From Gammaproteobacteria bacterium RIFCSPHIGHO2_12_FULL_37_14 (lineage in GTDB: Bacteria > Pseudomonadota > Gammaproteobacteria > DSM-16500): a stretch of 53,439 nucleotides of DNA. Both the position numbers and the translations under genes were made by a program. The DNA lies in NCBI GenBank assembly GCA_001801485.1, contig MGXV01000071.1, positions 1-53,439 on the forward strand, read 5' to 3'. Within the stretch, counting starts at the first letter, position 1. Each line of letters opens with the position of its first letter. Below are positions 46,467 through 53,439 of the stretch, in pieces. The notes under the pieces are model-generated. The model was given only the letters and a program-made list of their open reading frames with translations, had not been told where the DNA came from and did no database searches.

Positions 46467-48558
46467 AACGAACAATCTCAGACTTTGGATTGGTAGTAGA
46501 ATTCTTTTGCAACGGAAGATTTTTCTCAAATAAAGTTTGTGAGGATGGATAAATTTTTAGTGGTAGTAAATCGTTGTCCTTCTCGCGTTTTTGTTTTTTC
46601 GAGCTAATCGGATTGTTATCCTCCTCGCATTTTCGTTTTTTCGAGCTAATAAAATTGTCCACCGGCGCATTATCAATCATGGGTTGAATAGACTTGGTGG
46701 TTTGCCAATCAGGATGAAATAAAAGTGATTGATAATGCCAATCGATTTCATAACCTAAATATAATATTGCATTTGGATTAAGGCGTTTGAAGATGATAGG
46801 TGTTCTTCCATCGCTTTGTAGAATAACCAGTGAAAGATTAAATTCTCTTGAAAAAGCTAGAATAGTTAGGTGATCAGCCCACGTTCCGCTTTTGCGTAGT
46901 TCGTCGAGATATTTTTCGGGTGTTTCTTGATCCATAAATCCGCCGTACTCTTTTAGATGTTGCTCAATGTGATCCGCTGTCTGAGTACGAAGTACAGTGG
47001 GATGAATAGGATCAGATGAAGAAGGTAAATGTTTTATCATTTGATCGGCTGCGGCATGAAAGAAACAATCCCCATCAGATTCTGTATCTAGTACTTCATA
47101 TCCCCATGTTTTTGCTTCATCTCGTAATGCCTTTCCCAATGCAATAACACGCGGATACTCATGAGCATGAGCATGAGCATGAGCATGAGCATAGATATTA
47201 AATAATGATTGATGCTTATCCAGTAAAAATGTTTTCTTGAAAACACTTTTAATTTTATGGCAATAAGTAATAGAGTCTTGTAAAGCAATGACAGCCTCTT
47301 CGTGATGATGTTGCCGAATACAGTAAAGTCCTAAGCGTTTATAGTGTTTTGCGATATCACAAATATCATCCTCGGTTTTTACAGTAATTGATTCGAGAAA
47401 ATGAATACCTTCTCGTTGCTTCTCTTCGATATTAGCTGTTTTATTGCTAGATTGGCAGTATAGACGAGCAAGCGTAGTATATACCCATGCTAAACTTCGG
47501 TTAAGATGATTAGATTCTTCAATAGATTGTGGATTTAATCGCTTTAAGCAATCAATTTCGATGATTAAGGTATCAATCGCTTTCGTATATTTTTTTTGTT
47601 CCAGATAACAGTTAATTAAACTATTCAAATAGATTGATGGATTCATTTTATCTTTACCTTGAGAAACAATTGCACATTCAAATGCATCAATAGCTTCTTC
47701 TGTTTTCGATTGGTATTCATAAATATTACCTAAATTAAAATGGGCTTCGGCAAGATGATGACGTAAATGAGACTCATTTTTTATAAGCTTGCAATACTTT
47801 ATGCTTTCCTGCGCGTTTAAAATAGCGGGATCATCGATCTCTTTGTCAAAAAGATAAATGCTACTCCTTTTTCTATGACAATTCGCTAGCATCTCGTAGT
47901 CGTAATCAGTTAGCTTAATTATTTTTTTATAATAAATGATGGCTGCTTGATATGTAGCGAGTGCTTGATTGTATTTTTTAGCTATTTGATATTTTTCCCC
48001 TCGGCGATAGTTTTTATCACCAAAATAGCGATGTAGCGGATCCCACTTTTGAGGAAATTCTCTTGATGTAAATGTAGGAAAGTGCATAATGAAATCTATA
48101 ATAGTTTTTTGTTTAGCTCGAGCTGCCCAAAATAAAACAGTTTCATTCCTGTTGTTTTCTTCAAAAATGCGGTGAGGCTCCACGCGTAATATGTTTTCAA
48201 CGACATCATATTGACCTGAGGCAGCCGCTGCATGTAAATCGGTTGTTCCATCATTCAATCGATTTATAATTTGATTTTCAGGGTTGACAAGATACGGAAT
48301 AATATTTTTATCTGAATTTTTTAATGCCCAAAATAATAAATTCTCATTACTTTTACTGGCGTCTAAATCGGCTTGTGCATTTTCAATAAGATATTTTAAA
48401 GTAGCAAGGCTGCCAAATTGAGCTGCTTTGGCTACTACCGTGATGGTATAGGGATGTTCCAGTGCATTCACACTAACTTTTTTTTCTTCAATGAGTTGTT
48501 TGACTTTAAGATAACCATTTTCCTTGTCTGTTACAGCAATATATAATTCATGGAGCAT
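46447..48558 (-). CDS. Ankyrin/TPR protein with OTU-type cysteine protease domain
   Basis: 703 residues. Ankyrin repeats at about 40-160 ([40 protein letters not shown]); TPR-like helices at about 185-450 ([36 protein letters not shown]); an OTU domain from about 490 to 615 with [14 protein letters not shown] (Asp495, Cys498), and a His in [10 protein letters not shown] (His608), the expected catalytic residues of a deubiquitinase. A ten-residue Ala-His run (457-466) lies just before the OTU domain. Two basic motifs (SSKKRK and SSKKQKR, about 638-659) resemble a nuclear localisation signal. Bacteria have no ubiquitin, so host targeting is likely; this is inference. Confidence 0.8.
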   Translation of the reverse strand: MLHELYIAVTDKENGYLKVKQLIEEKKVSVNALEHPYTITVVAKAAQFGSLATLKYLIENAQADLDASKSNENLLFWALKNSDKNIIPYLVNPENQIINRLNDGTTDLHAAAASGQYDVVENILRVEPHRIFEENNRNETVLFWAARAKQKTIIDFIMHFPTFTSREFPQKWDPLHRYFGDKNYRRGEKYQIAKKYNQALATYQAAIIYYKKIIKLTDYDYEMLANCHRKRSSIYLFDKEIDDPAILNAQESIKYCKLIKNESHLRHHLAEAHFNLGNIYEYQSKTEEAIDAFECAIVSQGKDKMNPSIYLNSLINCYLEQKKYTKAIDTLIIEIDCLKRLNPQSIEESNHLNRSLAWVYTTLARLYCQSSNKTANIEEKQREGIHFLESITVKTEDDICDIAKHYKRLGLYCIRQHHHEEAVIALQDSITYCHKIKSVFKKTFLLDKHQSLFNIYAHAHAHAHAHEYPRVIALGKALRDEAKTWGYEVLDTESDGDCFFHAAADQMIKHLPSSSDPIHPTVLRTQTADHIEQHLKEYGGFMDQETPEKYLDELRKSGTWADHLTILAFSREFNLSLVILQSDGRTPIIFKRLNPNAILYLGYEIDWHYQSLLFHPDWQTTKSIQPMIDNAPVDNFISSKKRKCEEDNNPISSKKQKREKDNDLLPLKIYPSSQTLFEKNLPLQKNSTTNPKSEIVRYDFSYH
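46573..46650 (-). repeat. Tandem 36-nt repeat coding the basic motif of the OTU protein
   Basis: 46573-46608 and 46615-46650 are about 85 percent identical and lie 42 nt (14 codons) apart. Each codes a unit ending in ISSKK(R/Q)K. Confidence 0.7.
47161..47190 (-). repeat. Hexanucleotide microsatellite (five units) in the OTU gene
   Basis: ATGAGC is repeated five times on the plus strand, giving five Ala-His pairs in the protein (residues 457-466). A change in unit number stays in frame. Confidence 0.9.
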
Positions 48559-48834
48559 ATCTCGTATCCCATCTTTAGTTATTCCAAACCGACAGTAGCT
48601 GTCAAATCATATCAATATAATCATCCAAGAAGTGGCCCAACGGTAAAATTTTTACCCAAATTTTATCATTTCTAAATGCGAAAAGAAAAAAATCTCTCAA
48701 TGAATGGCATAATCTGATCATTTATTTGTCTAATTTTTTTAAGATGACATAATGATTGGTAAAATTCTATTGCACTATAGTAGTTGAGGCGATTTTTCAT
48801 TATTATCTCGATTGGTTAGTGTTTGCATCTATAA

Positions 48835-48907
<73 letters not shown>

Positions 48908-49234
48908 TCAGTAGAAACAAGGGGTTGGGAAACAAAATGAAAATTTGAAAGTTAGCGTGTCGACTATATGTCGAACTTGCGTTGTAGGTTAATGTTTCCT
49001 TTGAACAAGAAATCACCTAAAAATTCCTATGAATAACATCATGAAAAACATGATTTTACCCCACTTCAATAGACACTTAACTTTATTAAACTATGAGTCA
49101 AACAAAGAGGTGTTAAATGAGATCTGCATGTTCATTTTTACCACATGTCGATCAAATCGACATACCCACAAAACATGTCGATTTTTTTCTATTATTTCGA
49201 CATATACATGAATTAAGTTTATATATTCAAGATC
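48908..49234. promoter_or_regulatory. Gene-free island end with repeated TGTCGA boxes
   Basis: Between the tRNA and fic there is no convincing gene. TGTCGA or its complement occurs at 48958, 48969, 49146, 49157, 49176 and 49197. The pair at 49145-49163 forms an 8-bp perfect palindrome (ATGTCGAT, 3 nt, ATCGACAT). Further copies lie at the other island end (51811, 51907). They may be integrase arm sites or operators. Confidence 0.45.
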
Positions 49235-50305
49235 TTATTTTGATAGAACTTTGACTAGTTCATCGTTGATATAGTATTGTTCACGCCCTTTTTTGATATT
49301 ACGTAATAAGCCGATCTCCTCTAAAGTTTGGAGATAAACAGCAGCTGTTTGGCGCTTGGCGATCCCTGCTTCTTCCAAAAAACGAATTTTACAATAGGGG
49401 TGTTCAAATATGGTTTCAATTAAATCTTTGCTATAAATTTTGGGTGCTTTAGCTTTAATTAATTCTTTTGCTTTATCCATTGCAGTGTTGATGTTGGTTA
49501 CACGTTGTTGTGTTTCTAGTGCTGTTGTTTCAATCGCCTCAAGCATGTACGTCACCCAATCAACCCATGCGCCTTGTTCTGTTACGCTGCGGAATCCTGC
49601 ATAGTAATTTGATTTCGTCCATAAAATATAATGGCTAAGAAATAAAATAGGAGAATCAAGCAACCCTTTTTCAACGAGAAATAAGATGTTAATGATACGG
49701 CCGGTACGACCATTACCATCAACAAAGGGGTGAATCGCTTCAAATTGATAATGTAATGCCGCCAATTTAATTAAGGGGTCAATTCCATCTTCGTCATGAA
49801 GGAATTTTTCAAGATTGCTCAGCTTGTCACGAATAACTGATTCACCTTCTGGTGGGGTGTAAATGACTTCACCTTTTGAGTTGGCGATCTTTGTTCCGGG
49901 TACTTTACGAATACCGATATTCTTTCCTTTAATAATTTCTGCAATTTCAATAAATAAATTGGTAGCCAATGGTTTTTTCTTTAGAGAGGTAAATCCATGC
50001 CATAATGCTTGGCGATAAAGTAGTACTTCTTTGGCATGGGGATTTGAAGCTAATTTTTCATCGGCGGCGGCGCTGTAAAGTTCGTCATTCGTTGTAACGA
50101 TATTTTCTATCTCCGAAGATAGGCGTGCTTCTTGCAGCACAATGCCATTCACAAGAATGCCTTGATTAGGAATGGATTTTACTGCGCCTTTCAGTTCAGC
50201 TAATGCTCGGTTTGCTGAAATTGCTTTTTTTAATATTGCTGTGGCTTCTAAGTCAACTGCTGGTGGCAGCAGTGGTAGATCGTTATAAGGTTGATTAGGA
50301 TTCAT
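49235..50305 (-). CDS. Fic-domain AMPylase with winged-helix C-terminus
   Basis: 356 residues. N-terminal Fic_N region carries an inhibitory-helix motif SSEIEN (63-68, S/TxxxEN), which blocks ATP binding in class II Fic enzymes. The core has HPFVDGNGRTGR (192-203), the complete catalytic motif with His192. The last 70 residues (GIAKRQTAAVYLQTLEEIGL, then KKGREQYYIN) look like a winged helix, so the protein may also bind DNA. It adds AMP to target hydroxyls; the target is unknown. AAGGGA lies seven bases before the ATG. Three related palindromes upstream suggest autoregulation. Housed in the island with the integrase. Confidence 0.9.
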   Translation of the reverse strand: MNPNQPYNDLPLLPPAVDLEATAILKKAISANRALAELKGAVKSIPNQGILVNGIVLQEARLSSEIENIVTTNDELYSAAADEKLASNPHAKEVLLYRQALWHGFTSLKKKPLATNLFIEIAEIIKGKNIGIRKVPGTKIANSKGEVIYTPPEGESVIRDKLSNLEKFLHDEDGIDPLIKLAALHYQFEAIHPFVDGNGRTGRIINILFLVEKGLLDSPILFLSHYILWTKSNYYAGFRSVTEQGAWVDWVTYMLEAIETTALETQQRVTNINTAMDKAKELIKAKAPKIYSKDLIETIFEHPYCKIRFLEEAGIAKRQTAAVYLQTLEEIGLLRNIKKGREQYYINDELVKVLSK

Positions 50306-50357
50306 TTCAGTTCCCTTTTGCTAAAAATATAAGTTCCCAAAGTATTATTAATTTCGC

Positions 50358-50382
50358 AGTACGTTCCAAATTGGAACATACT
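50358..50382. promoter_or_regulatory. Palindrome A upstream of fic
   Basis: Centre 50370. Left arm AGTACGTTCCAA and right arm TTGGAACATACT match at 11 of 12 positions. It lies about 65 nt from the fic start, in its promoter region. Confidence 0.65.
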
Positions 50383-50409
50383 CAATAACATTGTCTTATC
50401 CAGCCTTTT

Positions 50410-50436
50410 GAACTGTTGCAAATTTTGCAACAGTTC
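50410..50436. promoter_or_regulatory. Palindrome B upstream of fic
   Basis: Centre 50423. A perfect 13-bp inverted repeat, GAACTGTTGCAAA and TTTGCAACAGTTC, around one T. No T-run follows on the minus strand, so it is not an integrase terminator. Confidence 0.7.
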
Positions 50437-50463
50437 GCTTTTTGAGCTTAAATCGACTCGTCA

Positions 50464-50492
50464 CCAGTACGTGCCAATTTTGCACATACTGG
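50464..50492. promoter_or_regulatory. Palindrome C upstream of fic
   Basis: Centre 50478. Arms CCAGTACGTGCCAA and TTTGCACATACTGG match at 12 of 14. Shares AGTACGT and ACATACT flanks with palindrome A and the GCAA/TTGC core with B. Lies between the integrase stop and palindrome B. Confidence 0.65.
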
Positions 50493-50540
50493 ATTTGTGT
50501 CTCTGATTTGCTTTTTTCTGTTCTCATAACATATCTCTAC

Positions 50541-51779
50541 TTAAATTTGTTTTTCCTGTATTTGATACAGGGGAGTAACCGATGATTTCTCTAATTTCAT
50601 TTGAAGCAATAAATGGTCGGCAATCATTTGCATGGGCTTACGTAAACGCTCTACGTCTAACATAATGTAGCCCGCAGTCACATCACCATTCATTTTATGA
50701 TTCAATAATCGTTTCAGTGCGTAAGCTGCAATATCAAGACTTTCTGCAATGGTAATAAATGTTCGGCGCAAATCATGTACCGTGAATTGGATGCCTGTTG
50801 CTTCAATGACTTTAGCCATTTGTTTGCGAGGCTCAATGATATAGCCATCTTTGCCTGTGCCGGGAAACACATAGCCATTATGTGAATTTTGATAGCGCGC
50901 TAATAAAATTTCATATAAATAATCAGATAAAGGCAGGGTGTGTGGTTCTCTATTTTTTGTGTCTATGATCCTGAATGATTTGAATTTTAAATCTACTTGA
51001 TTCCACTTTAATTTTGCTGCTTCCTGTCGGCGTAGTCCCGTAAACAAAATAAATAATATGTAATCCCGCAGAGTTTCATTTCCAAGATTTTTTACGGCAG
51101 CGTACCAATCAGCTAATTCATGGGATTTGATAAACGTTTGGCGACGCTCAATGCGATACCAAGCGCGATTTTGTGACAACCATTTTACGGGATTCTCAGT
51201 GATGAGTGATTTGCCTTGTGAATCTTCATATTGGCCTGCTGCAAAATTAAATAGGGCGCGTAAAACACGCATGGCTAAGTTAGCGTAAGCCTCACCATTT
51301 TCTTTGCCTAATTTCTCATGGAGTTTAGTTACTTTATCTTTGGTAATTGAAATCAGCGGTTTATTTTTCCAAGCAACGAAAGCAATGGTTAAGACGCGGT
51401 TGTAATCGTAAAGAGTTTTGGGCTTTAAAGATTTGCGTGCTTGTAAATAATCCTGCATAACTTCTTGAAGTGTTACTTCGCGCATTTTAGCAGTGTGCTT
51501 TTCTGCTAGTGGGTCTATCCCGCTTGCGATTTGACCAAGTAATATTTCTGCATTTTTGCGGGCTTGTTCAGCAGTTAGCTCACCAAAGCGTCCAATTTTA
51601 ATACGACACAAATTCCCTTTAACGAGCTTCTCAACAATAAAGGTTTTGGCGCCACCAGAGGTTACTCTAACGCCAAAGCCTTTTAATTTATCGTCATAAT
51701 AGCGTTTTTGACCTGTTTGCCCTGAGCTACCTTTCGGCGGTATAGGCAGCTTCTCAACGCTTGTTTTGGTTATGTGCAT
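50541..51779 (-). CDS. P4-type tyrosine integrase
   Basis: 412 residues. N-terminal DUF4102 arm-binding domain (YYDDKLKGFGVRVTSGGAKTF; IKIGRFGELTAEQARKNAEIL), core-binding helix about 102-200, and a catalytic domain with Arg250 (TGLRRQEAAKL), His335 and Arg338 (HDLRRT), His361 (LLNHKM) and Tyr371 (VTAGYIML). All catalytic residues are present, so it should be active. The start lies 160 nt from the distal att copy; the gene points toward fic and the tRNA. Confidence 0.93.
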   Translation of the reverse strand: MHITKTSVEKLPIPPKGSSGQTGQKRYYDDKLKGFGVRVTSGGAKTFIVEKLVKGNLCRIKIGRFGELTAEQARKNAEILLGQIASGIDPLAEKHTAKMREVTLQEVMQDYLQARKSLKPKTLYDYNRVLTIAFVAWKNKPLISITKDKVTKLHEKLGKENGEAYANLAMRVLRALFNFAAGQYEDSQGKSLITENPVKWLSQNRAWYRIERRQTFIKSHELADWYAAVKNLGNETLRDYILFILFTGLRRQEAAKLKWNQVDLKFKSFRIIDTKNREPHTLPLSDYLYEILLARYQNSHNGYVFPGTGKDGYIIEPRKQMAKVIEATGIQFTVHDLRRTFITIAESLDIAAYALKRLLNHKMNGDVTAGYIMLDVERLRKPMQMIADHLLLQMKLEKSSVTPLYQIQEKQI

Positions 51780-52149
51780 TTATTTCTCAACTTATGGCGT
51801 GTCTAAACAGTGTCGAATGAGTGTGTAAAACTCGTTAAAACAATTTATAACTAATTATAAGATATAGGATATTGAAAGTAAAAGACTTTAAAAAATAATC
51901 AAAGAGTGTCGAAACTGATAAAAGATGGTAATTTATAAGTCGTAATCAGTAGGTCCGCACTTCTATTTAGAATTTGCCTGGTTAAAAATAAAACAATTAA
52001 ATTCTTGAGGTTCCCTTTTGGTGATGGATTGACATTGGTGTGTAAAAAGTAAAAGGATGTATGGTTGAGTAAAGAGGGATGATGCGCCAAAATTATGTGA
52101 AACGAGTGCCAGTCAGCAAAATCCTATTTGCCACCATGATTTCTCCGGG
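51780..52149. other. Gene-free island end with distal attachment core
   Basis: No convincing gene. It holds TGTCGA boxes at 51811 and 51907 and the distal copy of the tRNA-Thr core. After the core there is no continuation of the tRNA 3' half. The stretch is AT-rich; promoter signals for the integrase are probable but not distinct. Confidence 0.45.
51940..51958 (+). repeat. Attachment-site core, distal copy
   Basis: Identical over 19 bp to the tRNA-Thr anticodon-to-variable-loop segment; flanks differ on both sides. Confidence 0.6.
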
Positions 52150-52416
52150 CTATTTATTTACTAATTCTCTAATTAACAGGGGATCATTTTGAATGCATTT
52201 CAAATAAGCACGGCTAATGCTGTCAGGATCACGCTGGCCTTGCTCCCATTTACGTAACGTTTCAATATTAATATGATAAACAACAGAAAATTCACGTTGT
52301 GATAGCTTTAATTTTTTACGTAGCCTGCCAACATCAGGCGAAGTCTGTAGTGTCACTAGCCCTTTCTTTTTAGCTTCCTTCAGTACGCTAATTAAATCTT
52401 TGCCTAGTTTACTCAT
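52150..52416 (-). CDS. HigA-like antitoxin (helix-turn-helix)
   Basis: 88 residues. A Xre-type helix-turn-helix runs from about 38 to 70 (RKKLKLSQREFSVVYHINIETLRKWEQGQRDP). The order toxin then antitoxin, 5 nt apart, is that of higBA-like systems. It would neutralise the toxin and bind the pair's promoter. Confidence 0.85.
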   Translation of the reverse strand: MSKLGKDLISVLKEAKKKGLVTLQTSPDVGRLRKKLKLSQREFSVVYHINIETLRKWEQGQRDPDSISRAYLKCIQNDPLLIRELVNK

Positions 52417-52421
52417 AGTAG

Positions 52422-52742
52422 TTACTCCAATAATTCTTTAATCAGTTTGCGTAATTCTTCTTTTTCACCAGCATCAATGTTTTCTTGGTTGGATTTCTTG
52501 AACATCGATACTAATAAAACAAGTTGTTCGCCATCGAAATAATAAAGCACCCTAAGTCCGCCGCGTTTCCCACCTCCTTTCCCAGTTATCCAACGCATCT
52601 TTCTGATGCCGCCAGTATCTTTAATAATTGCCCCCTGCTCAGGGTCAAGAGCCAGAGTATCGATTAGCTCTTGAAGTGTTTCTGGTGTCATGGCTTTTTT
52701 GGCTAAACGCATAAATTTTGGTGTTGCTTTAACCTTTATCAC
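52422..52742 (-). CDS. HigB/RelE-like toxin
   Basis: 106 residues with GTG start and AAGGA seven bases upstream. RelE/ParE fold features: an N-terminal strand and helices (FMRLAKKAMTPETLQELIDTL), then GGIRKMRWITGKGGGKRGGLRVLYYF with the Lys/Arg-rich active region, and LVLLVSMFKKSNQENI. Such toxins cut mRNA at the ribosome. The substrate specificity is not visible. Confidence 0.85.
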   Translation of the reverse strand: MIKVKATPKFMRLAKKAMTPETLQELIDTLALDPEQGAIIKDTGGIRKMRWITGKGGGKRGGLRVLYYFDGEQLVLLVSMFKKSNQENIDAGEKEELRKLIKELLE

Positions 52743-52760
52743 GGTGTATTCCTTTTGTTA

Positions 52761-52788
52761 ATTATAGCACATAGTACCAGTAGTACAA
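52761..52788 (-). promoter_or_regulatory. Promoter and operator of the toxin-antitoxin pair
   Basis: On the minus strand TTGTAC (52783-52788) and TATAAT (52761-52766) are 16 nt apart. TAGTAC is repeated at 52772-52777 and 52781-52786 across the spacer, a likely antitoxin operator. Confidence 0.6.
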
Positions 52789-52792
52789 TGTC

Positions 52793-53223
52793 CTATATAT
52801 TGGATATTTTTTGCCTATTGTTATTATTAAGATCAATGATGTTATCTGGGTTTTGTGAAGAATCAATAAGTTGACTAAGTCTTTTTTCCCAAGCTTATAA
52901 AGCATTGTGCTTCTCATCGTCATACCCATGTTTAATGTAATGCTGCTCTGTAACTCCTGTTTTAACATGATTAAGAATGCGGCTTAATGTTTCACCTGAA
53001 ATTCGTAATGAAGCCATATGTGTTGCCGCTGTGCGCCGACAATCATGCACGCAAAAGCTTTTTACATCGGGAAAAACATGCAAGCTGCGTCTTAAAGCAT
53101 GATCAACGGATTGGCCGCGTATGGATGCATTGGTTCGTTCTGATGGAAATAACCAACGTGAATCTGCATTTATTTTTTTAACTTCAGATAATAATTCTAA
53201 ACCCAACAGCCAAAATAACGTCT
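52793..53223 (-). pseudogene. Integrase remnant (C-terminal half, nonsense-broken)
   Basis: Reads as the catalytic end of a P4-type integrase: LELLSEVKKINADSRWLFPS, SFCVHDCRRTAATHMASL with the His-x-x-Arg pair, RILNHVK and the Tyr in TEQHYIKHGYDDEKHNAL. A TAA at 52895-52897 interrupts the tail; the frame then reads on (AWEKRLSQLI) to TAG at 52793. The N-terminal half is absent, cut near 53220 by foreign sequence. Different from the intact integrase at 50541. Confidence 0.75.
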
Positions 53224-53439
53224 AGGCTATAAAACTGTACCTCATACATTATTGCACACCATGGTGACGCTTGTGGCCTGCGATTTGCAGGCTGCATATG
53301 TTTTTGCAAGGCTGATGTTTTTGCTCGACATAAGTTTTGAAAAAAGGCACGCGCCCGGCCCCCCAGCAGCTCGCCACCACGTGCGTCCGCCCCGCTCCAG
53401 TACAGCATAATCAAATCCCAAACCAGAAAGAGAATCAAA
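53221..53439 (-). other. GC-rich foreign patch, partial phage-like reading frame
   Basis: From about 53240 to 53420 the base composition turns GC-rich, unlike the rest of the window. A minus-strand frame open to the window edge includes RADARGG-like residues (ADARGGELLGG), ALQKHMQPANRRPQASPW and CAIMYEVQFYSL. That wording recalls small P4-satellite-phage (Ash/Icd-type) proteins, from memory only. It joins the integrase remnant directly at 53220. Confidence 0.3.

Noticed and set aside
47161..47192. Short tandem repeat that could look like a CRISPR seed
   Set aside because: Units are 6 nt without spacers and lie in a coding frame (Ala-His run). No CRISPR array or cas gene is present in the window.
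49029..49211. Open frame of 60 codons on the plus strand next to tRNA-Thr
   Set aside because: It runs through the TGTCGA box cluster, and its composition reflects those repeats rather than coding.
50410..50436. Palindrome B as a transcription terminator
   Set aside because: The integrase and fic genes are both on the minus strand, where no T run follows the stem. On the plus strand CGCTTTTT follows, but no gene reads into it.
51899..52090. Minus-strand frame of 63 codons across the distal att copy
   Set aside because: It includes the tRNA-derived repeat, with no ribosome site and no conserved motif.
52762..52892. Separate small gene downstream of the integrase remnant
   Set aside because: The phase of the integrase frame continues here after its nonsense codon (AWEKRLSQLI), so the region is the remnant's tail rather than a gene.

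Overview
The window reads as a chromosomal segment from an AT-rich, intracellular or amoeba-associated gammaproteobacterium, most likely a member of the Legionellales (Coxiella, Aquicella, Berkiella or Rickettsiella-like). The reasons are the complete mevalonate pathway, a LssY-type DedA-PAP2 fusion, gammaproteobacterial housekeeping blocks (nrdR-nusB-thiL-pgpA, xseB-ispA, lipB-lipA), and many large proteins with eukaryote-like domains (ankyrin, OTU protease, J-domain, lipase-like and kinase-like folds) between them. The placement is inferred from gene content; no marker phylogeny was possible.

Layout. 1-5221: effector-like genes on the minus strand, a lipase-like giant and a small protein that shares its C-terminal module. 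5569-11468: idi diverging from a tightly overlapped operon for HMG-CoA reductase, HMG-CoA synthase, mevalonate kinase, phosphomevalonate kinase and diphosphomevalonate decarboxylase. 11492-14768: a membrane M48-like protease and a kinase-like protein. 14899-21553: housekeeping genes on the minus strand (pgpA, thiL, nusB, nrdR, ispA, xseB, NADP isocitrate dehydrogenase, murF), then tRNA-Val. With idi, the mevalonate operon and ispA, acetyl-CoA can be taken to farnesyl diphosphate once acetoacetyl-CoA is made elsewhere.

21782-24764 is the most interesting part: a compact plus-strand operon with its own promoter. It holds a 40-codon peptide with a Cys-Cys pair near its C-terminus, a DUF692/MNIO enzyme resembling the methanobactin enzyme MbnB, a partner protein in the MbnC position, and a PhoB/PhoR pair. 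All downstream genes are joined by ATGA or similar overlaps. The histidine kinase has no membrane or sensor part. A perfect tandem Pho box follows at 24775-24796, in front of a membrane protein gene and gltX. This looks like an uncharacterised RiPP metallophore-like or signalling locus tied to a phosphate-type two-component system.

25601-34000: gltX, tRNA-Ala, tRNA-Glu, an ankyrin gene broken by one in-frame stop, an AAA/DUF4143 ATPase preceded by three 23-nt-spaced repeats, and a LysR regulator diverging from two small genes. 34170-41651: a 1595-residue J-domain protein and two tandem paralogues with C-terminal membrane segments. 41704-48558: sohB, the lssY-like gene, lipA, lipB and an ankyrin/TPR/OTU protein with a duplicated basic motif.

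48835-53439 is accessory DNA at tRNA-Thr(CGU): a small island (Fic protein and P4-type integrase) bounded by 19-bp repeats of the tRNA anticodon region, with repeated TGTCGA boxes at both ends and three large related palindromes upstream of fic. A HigBA-like toxin-antitoxin pair, a degraded integrase remnant and a GC-rich foreign patch follow to the window edge.
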